The translations under genes were made by a program, and so were the position numbers. A model generated the notes under the pieces. That model saw nothing but the letters and a program-made list of their open reading frames with translations, did not search any database and was not told where the DNA came from. A stretch of 8,229 nucleotides of DNA from an uncultured Collinsella sp. (lineage in GTDB: Bacteria; Actinomycetota; Coriobacteriia; Coriobacteriales; Coriobacteriaceae), in NCBI GenBank assembly GCA_938036665.1, contig CALHWR010000114.1, positions 1-8,229 on the forward strand. Reading direction: 5' to 3'. Shown one piece after another: positions 5,660 through 8,229 of this stretch. Position 1 is the stretch's first letter. The number at the start of each line of letters is the position of its first letter.

Positions 5660-5842
5660 ATGCATGCGTTTTGGGACGCGAGCAAATTCAACGCCAGATC
5701 TGTAGGCGAGAAGCACACCATGTTTGAAAGCCGCGTTTCGCTTGGATACGACTGCTGGGATTGCAGCGTCTCTAACATCATCTGCCACGGGAGCTTTAAC
5801 GACAATGTTCCGAGCGTCATTGCGCAGAGATGGACGGTATGA
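5660..5842 (+). pseudogene. 3' remnant of a second BspA-like surface protein
   Basis: The frame from 5660 ends with LGYDCWDCSVSNIICHGSFN, then DNVPSVIAQRWTV and TGA. This lines up with LDCSDWNIGPNTLHSDSNKN and VPGVILPKAW of the remnant at 2213-2443: D-C-x-D, an N-rich stretch, H-x-x-x-N-x-N-V-P-x-V-I-x-x-x-W. The preceding 30 residues are not recognisable. There is no ribosome site before ATG 5660 and no signal peptide, so a 60-residue independent protein is unlikely. A long hairpin with TTTT follows, as expected for the original gene's terminator. A TAA at 5648-5650 blocks the frame upstream. Overlapping frames in both directions are shadows. Confidence 0.5.
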
Positions 5843-5866
5843 AACGCTTGGCAAAACCGGTGCAGC

Positions 5867-5911
5867 GGCATCGCATAGGGCGCAGGCATTAGTCCGGCCC
5901 TACGCGATGCC
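5867..5911 (+). terminator. Intrinsic terminator after the second BspA-like remnant
   Basis: GGCATCGCATAGGGC (5867-5881) pairs with GCCCTACGCGATGCC (5897-5911), 15 positions with one mismatch, followed by TGATTTTG. It reads best on the plus strand but also lies 53 bases beyond the stop of the minus-strand gene ending at 5964, so it may work in both directions. Confidence 0.7.
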
Positions 5912-5963
5912 TGATTTTGAACTGCCAATTCAGAGCTTGAACGAGCCCACTCGCAATGATGCC

Positions 5964-6215
5964 TTACAGCTTCGGAAGCTCGGCATCTATCGAATGCGGC
6001 GTCGAATCATCGGAAACGCTGGTTTGGAGCTTCTTGTCGGGAAGCGCCGCAACGATCATCGCGGCGCTCGCGGGCGTCGCGAACACGATTATGAAGGCCA
6101 GCTTTAACCTCTGGTCCCCATACCCTTTGTCACTCGCTGCTTTACCAATTAGCCCCCCTGAAAAATAGCAGGCTATGCCGTAGCAGATTATGAGGGCGTA
6201 AAAGATGATTTGCAT
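5964..6215 (-). CDS. Small two-segment membrane protein, second unit
   Basis: A protein of 83 residues with hydrophobic segments at about 2-22 and 38-57, a short polar loop (GKAASDKGYGDQRLK), and a polar acidic tail. AGGAAGAG lies six bases before ATG 6215 on the minus strand. Its topology, length and the ALPDKK element after the second segment match the 82-residue protein at 3953-4201 (ALPDRAAP), so the two are likely diverged paralogues. It follows the 534-residue zinc-ribbon gene by 73 bases on the same strand and is probably co-transcribed. No family is recognised. A membrane partner of the zinc-ribbon protein is the simplest reading. Confidence 0.7.
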   Translation of the reverse strand: MQIIFYALIICYGIACYFSGGLIGKAASDKGYGDQRLKLAFIIVFATPASAAMIVAALPDKKLQTSVSDDSTPHSIDAELPKL

Positions 6216-6288
6216 GTGCTTCTCTTCCTAACTCGTAAAATACTTGATTTGCCCGACATTCGGAATATCGTTGACTGAAAGCCGATGC

Positions 6289-7893
6289 TTAGTTATAGGG
6301 CGTGCGGAATTCTGTCGTCGCCAGCGTCTCTCCCGTCACGGGCTCAATTAACGTGATTCTATGGTCATAAATAACGGAACTTTGATTCCAAAGGCGAATG
6401 AGGTTCCACCCGCGCTTGAATCCTTTTACGTAGTTCGCGGGCTGCGTTTCAGAATAATTATTTGTCACCTCGCCATCGATGCCCCATGCGTACTCCTCAA
6501 ACACGCGGATATCGACCTCTTCTTGCAATCGGTCTCCGCCGTCAACGAAAACGTGTACATAGGCGTCACCCATCGACTTCGAGCCGATTTCTGTCAGGGA
6601 TGTTTCGGTATCGTTCTCATCGGAATTCACAAGATTCCTTACATCCAGTTTGTAAAGGTCGGAATAAAGTTCGGTGGCATCGCGATAGCCTACGTCCACG
6701 AGCTCGTCCAGGTATTCCTTCGTTTTGGAATCGCTGCTGTCATAGTGCTTCTTCACGTACCCGTATTCGACCTCGTGGGCGCCGGTTTCATTGTCCGCAT
6801 TCTTGAACCATTCGATAGCTTGGTCCGTGTCCCCTTCCTTTGCATAATCCTCCGCCAGGGCATTGGCGGCCTTCGCCTCCATCTCCGACGCATCGCTGTA
6901 TGATCGAATCAACTTGAATTCGGCATACGCCTTCCTATAATTGCCGCCTTCGTAAAGCGAGAATGCTTCCCTGTACCGAATTTCTTTTTGCAGCCCAGTA
7001 ATTGCCTTTATCGCCATCGGCCTTCCCGCCGTCAGAAAGAAGACGAGAAGCACGGCGGCGGCCGTGGCGAGGCATAGCAGCAATTTGCGCTTCTTTGCCG
7101 ATTTCGGCTCGAGCACGGCTAGCTTTTCTGAACATTCCTTAGCACGCTCTTCGGCGTCCTTCCAACCAGAGATGCCTTTGAAAAGTTCACGCGCTTTTTT
7201 CAGGTTTTCGACACTCTCTCCGCTGGCAATAAGTGAATCGGCCCTGTCGTATATGTTCTGAGACCGTATATCGGCCGATTTGCATAGGGATTCTTCGTCC
7301 TGCAAATCCGAGAGGAGGTCCTTGTGGCATTTGCACCTGTGGCAGCTTTCCCGCTCAACGTTAATGCACCCGCATGCACACACCCACCATCCCTGATGGA
7401 ACTGCGCCTTGCCGCCGGCGATTCGACTGTCGGCATGCAGTTCCTTCAGCTGGCGGTCCCTCTCGGCCATCGCCTTCTCGATCATCGAAAGCGGTTCGCG
7501 CTCGGGCGCTTCGGCAGGCTCTCCGGTCGAGTGCCACTTTCCTTGCTGGGAGTCGATTTGAAGCAGCTTGATGAAAACGGACTCGACGTCTCCCCTCGGC
7601 AGCGCCGTTGCCTTAAGGGCTCCCTGCTCGCATTGTGGCAGGTCTAAGTCTAGTTCCGAAAAGGGGACATAGCCTCTGGACCCATCGGCATAGTCGACAT
7701 GGGCGATTCCGGAGATGGAGTTCAAGATATCCGCTGAGAGATTCTCGATCTTTATCTGCAGATAAGCCTCAGAGGTGTCGACGTTTCTCGCGACCTGGAC
7801 GACCGTTACCATCGCCGGGCATCCGGGCTCCCATTTCAGCAGACTCGAATCCCCGGACCAGTCATCCCTGAAGACAACTTTATAGTTACCCAA
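6289..7893 (-). CDS. Zinc-ribbon single-pass membrane protein with TPR-like and beta-rich exterior
   Basis: A protein of 534 residues. Residues 3-115 match the N-terminal domain of the 478-residue paralogue (YKVVFRD against YKIAYRD, then VVQVARNVDTSEAYLQIKI against AIQVSRDTETGACFLQTKI). The zinc ribbon at 169-189 has Cys172, Cys174, Cys184 and Cys187 (CACG, CHRC). AKKRK (266-270) precedes one membrane segment (271-289). Beyond it lie TPR-like helices (about 303-415: YREAFSLYEGGNYRKAYAEF, LAEDYAKEGDTDQAIEWFKN) and a beta-rich end (about 443-534), in place of the DUF6273 domain of the paralogue. The start is TTG 7893: AGGAGGT lies seven bases upstream, and no in-frame ATG or GTG lies nearby. 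Cytosolic zinc ribbon with an outside repeat domain is inferred from charge. Function unknown, possibly assembly or sensing for the neighbouring surface protein. Confidence 0.85.
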   Translation of the reverse strand: MGNYKVVFRDDWSGDSSLLKWEPGCPAMVTVVQVARNVDTSEAYLQIKIENLSADILNSISGIAHVDYADGSRGYVPFSELDLDLPQCEQGALKATALPRGDVESVFIKLLQIDSQQGKWHSTGEPAEAPEREPLSMIEKAMAERDRQLKELHADSRIAGGKAQFHQGWWVCACGCINVERESCHRCKCHKDLLSDLQDEESLCKSADIRSQNIYDRADSLIASGESVENLKKARELFKGISGWKDAEERAKECSEKLAVLEPKSAKKRKLLLCLATAAAVLLVFFLTAGRPMAIKAITGLQKEIRYREAFSLYEGGNYRKAYAEFKLIRSYSDASEMEAKAANALAEDYAKEGDTDQAIEWFKNADNETGAHEVEYGYVKKHYDSSDSKTKEYLDELVDVGYRDATELYSDLYKLDVRNLVNSDENDTETSLTEIGSKSMGDAYVHVFVDGGDRLQEEVDIRVFEEYAWGIDGEVTNNYSETQPANYVKGFKRGWNLIRLWNQSSVIYDHRITLIEPVTGETLATTEFRTPYN

Positions 7894-7989
7894 TCACCTT
7901 ACCTCCTGTATTCGCGGCTTTTGGAACGGCTTAGGCTATAAGACGGTTCCCACCAGCTTTCCAACTCAATTTTACTTACGCTACCTGCG

Positions 7990-8009
7990 AATTTGTTGAG
8001 CAACAAATT
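7990..8009. promoter_or_regulatory. Palindrome in leader B, candidate operator
   Basis: AATTTGTTG, central AG, CAACAAATT: nine perfect pairs, identical to the core of the palindrome in leader A. The outermost pair is lost by a C-to-T change, while the bases just downstream differ at several positions. This points to selection on the palindrome. Confidence 0.55.
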
Positions 8010-8151
8010 TGGATATGCGAGTGGTCGGTTAAGCTGCGCAGACGTTGGGCTAATTACTCTTTGCCGCTGCGGCAAGTCCAGCGCAACCTTTTGGAATAGT
8101 CCTACGCTCAAGCCGTTTCTATTCACCCTGAGCGAAGGGAGTCGCATATGC

Positions 8152-8229
8152 ATGCAGCGGCAATTAACCTTCGGGGGGGGTGTTCCTATAGTTTTGTCAA
8201 CTGGGAAATGCTCTCCGTGCGACCGGATC
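8152..8229 (+). CDS. 5' end of a second leader-driven gene, cut by the window
   Basis: AAGGGAG (8135-8141) is followed by ATG 8148 and ATG 8152, six and ten bases away. The ATG 8152 frame reads MQRQLTFGGGV, matching the MQRRITFGGGV start of the pilin, then PIVLSTGKCSPCDRI to the window edge. The ATG 8148 frame (MHAAAINLRGGCSYSFVNWE) is also open to the edge. The third frame stops at TAG before the edge. No prepilin cleavage motif appears in the bases available, so the product may not be a pilin, or the present count of eight G may be an OFF state. Frame choice is uncertain. Confidence 0.45.
   Translation, partial: MQRQLTFGGGVPIVLSTGKCSPCDRI
8173..8180 (+). repeat. Run of eight G after the second pair of start codons
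   Basis: Eight consecutive G occupy the same place as the ten-G run of leader A, 21 bases after the second ATG. The different lengths in two otherwise similar leaders are what slippage would produce. Confidence 0.65.

Larger units (their letters stand above)
7967..8180. repeat. Divergent leader repeat, copy B
   Basis: This is the second copy of the leader described at 4267-4485, in the same orientation and with its left edge exactly 3,700 bases further on. It again separates a minus-strand zinc-ribbon operon (start 7893) from a plus-strand start. Compared with copy A it has one base fewer in the variable stretch before CCCTGAGCG, two bases fewer after AAGGGAG, and eight G instead of ten. Confidence 0.85.

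Noticed and set aside
5724..6107. Plus-strand frame of 127 codons and minus-strand frames at 5618-5928
   Set aside because: They overlap the BspA-like remnant, its terminator and the well-supported minus-strand membrane gene. None has a ribosome site or a recognisable motif.
7942..8151. Both leaders are open in the plus frame of the downstream gene and their small indels sum to three bases, hinting at a coded leader
   Set aside because: Comparison of the two copies shows mostly first- and second-position changes (for example GAT/GGA, TGT/TAT, ATG/AAG), so there is no sign of selection on protein. The open frame is explained by chance and base composition.
7899..8153. Minus-strand frame through leader B and its counterpart in leader A, sharing an LFQKVAL...NLLLNKFAG stretch
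   Set aside because: The similarity merely reflects the repeated DNA. Several differences are non-synonymous, and the frame overlaps the ribosome site of the zinc-ribbon gene.
1..8229. Diversity-generating retroelement, CRISPR array or transposon within the window
   Set aside because: No reverse transcriptase motif, adenine-rich template copy of the pilin 3' end, regular short repeats or transposase-like frame was seen on either strand. A retroelement elsewhere in the genome remains possible.

Overview
The window looks like an accessory, surface-protein region of a Gram-positive-type bacterium of intermediate GC. It is most likely an actinobacterium of the Coriobacteriia (Collinsella/Olsenella-like). 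The reasons are a Flp-type prepilin fused to a DUF6273-like domain, BspA-like leucine-rich remnants, and zinc-ribbon membrane proteins with long cytosolic N-termini. This taxonomic guess rests on pattern memory only. No rRNA, tRNA, CRISPR array, transposase or reverse transcriptase is visible.

Left part (1-2510). The 3' end of an unknown plus-strand gene is followed one base later by a small membrane-anchored protein (69-497). Next comes a hairpin-rich stretch holding a 5'-truncated DnaQ-type 3'-5' exonuclease remnant (about 600-840). A minus-strand operon reads from 2173 to 948. It encodes a TlpA-like thiol-disulfide oxidoreductase broken by one in-frame TAA, a secreted protein with four cysteines, and a three-segment membrane protein of 79 residues. 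It resembles a small exported disulfide-bonded peptide with its oxidase and a possible protector, but that function is inferred.

Right part (2213-8229). Two successive units share one layout. Each begins with the 3' remnant of a plus-strand BspA-like surface protein and its hairpin. A convergent minus-strand operon follows, encoding a large zinc-ribbon single-pass membrane protein and a small two-segment membrane protein. Then comes a leader of about 215 bp, repeated in direct orientation exactly 3,700 bp apart at its left edge, and then a plus-strand gene. In unit A the plus-strand gene is a 333-residue Flp-type prepilin with a C-terminal DUF6273-like domain. In unit B it runs off the window.

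The main discovery candidate is the end of each leader. A Shine-Dalgarno site is followed by two ATG codons four bases apart, in different frames, and then by a run of G (10 in unit A, 8 in unit B) that lies inside the coding sequence. Slippage of the run would switch the pilin on or off, or change which ATG is productive. Together with a 22-bp near-perfect palindrome in the leader and a divergent membrane operon, this suggests a multi-copy, phase-variable surface-appendage system. It could also be a diversity-generating retroelement target, but no template repeat or reverse transcriptase is present here.
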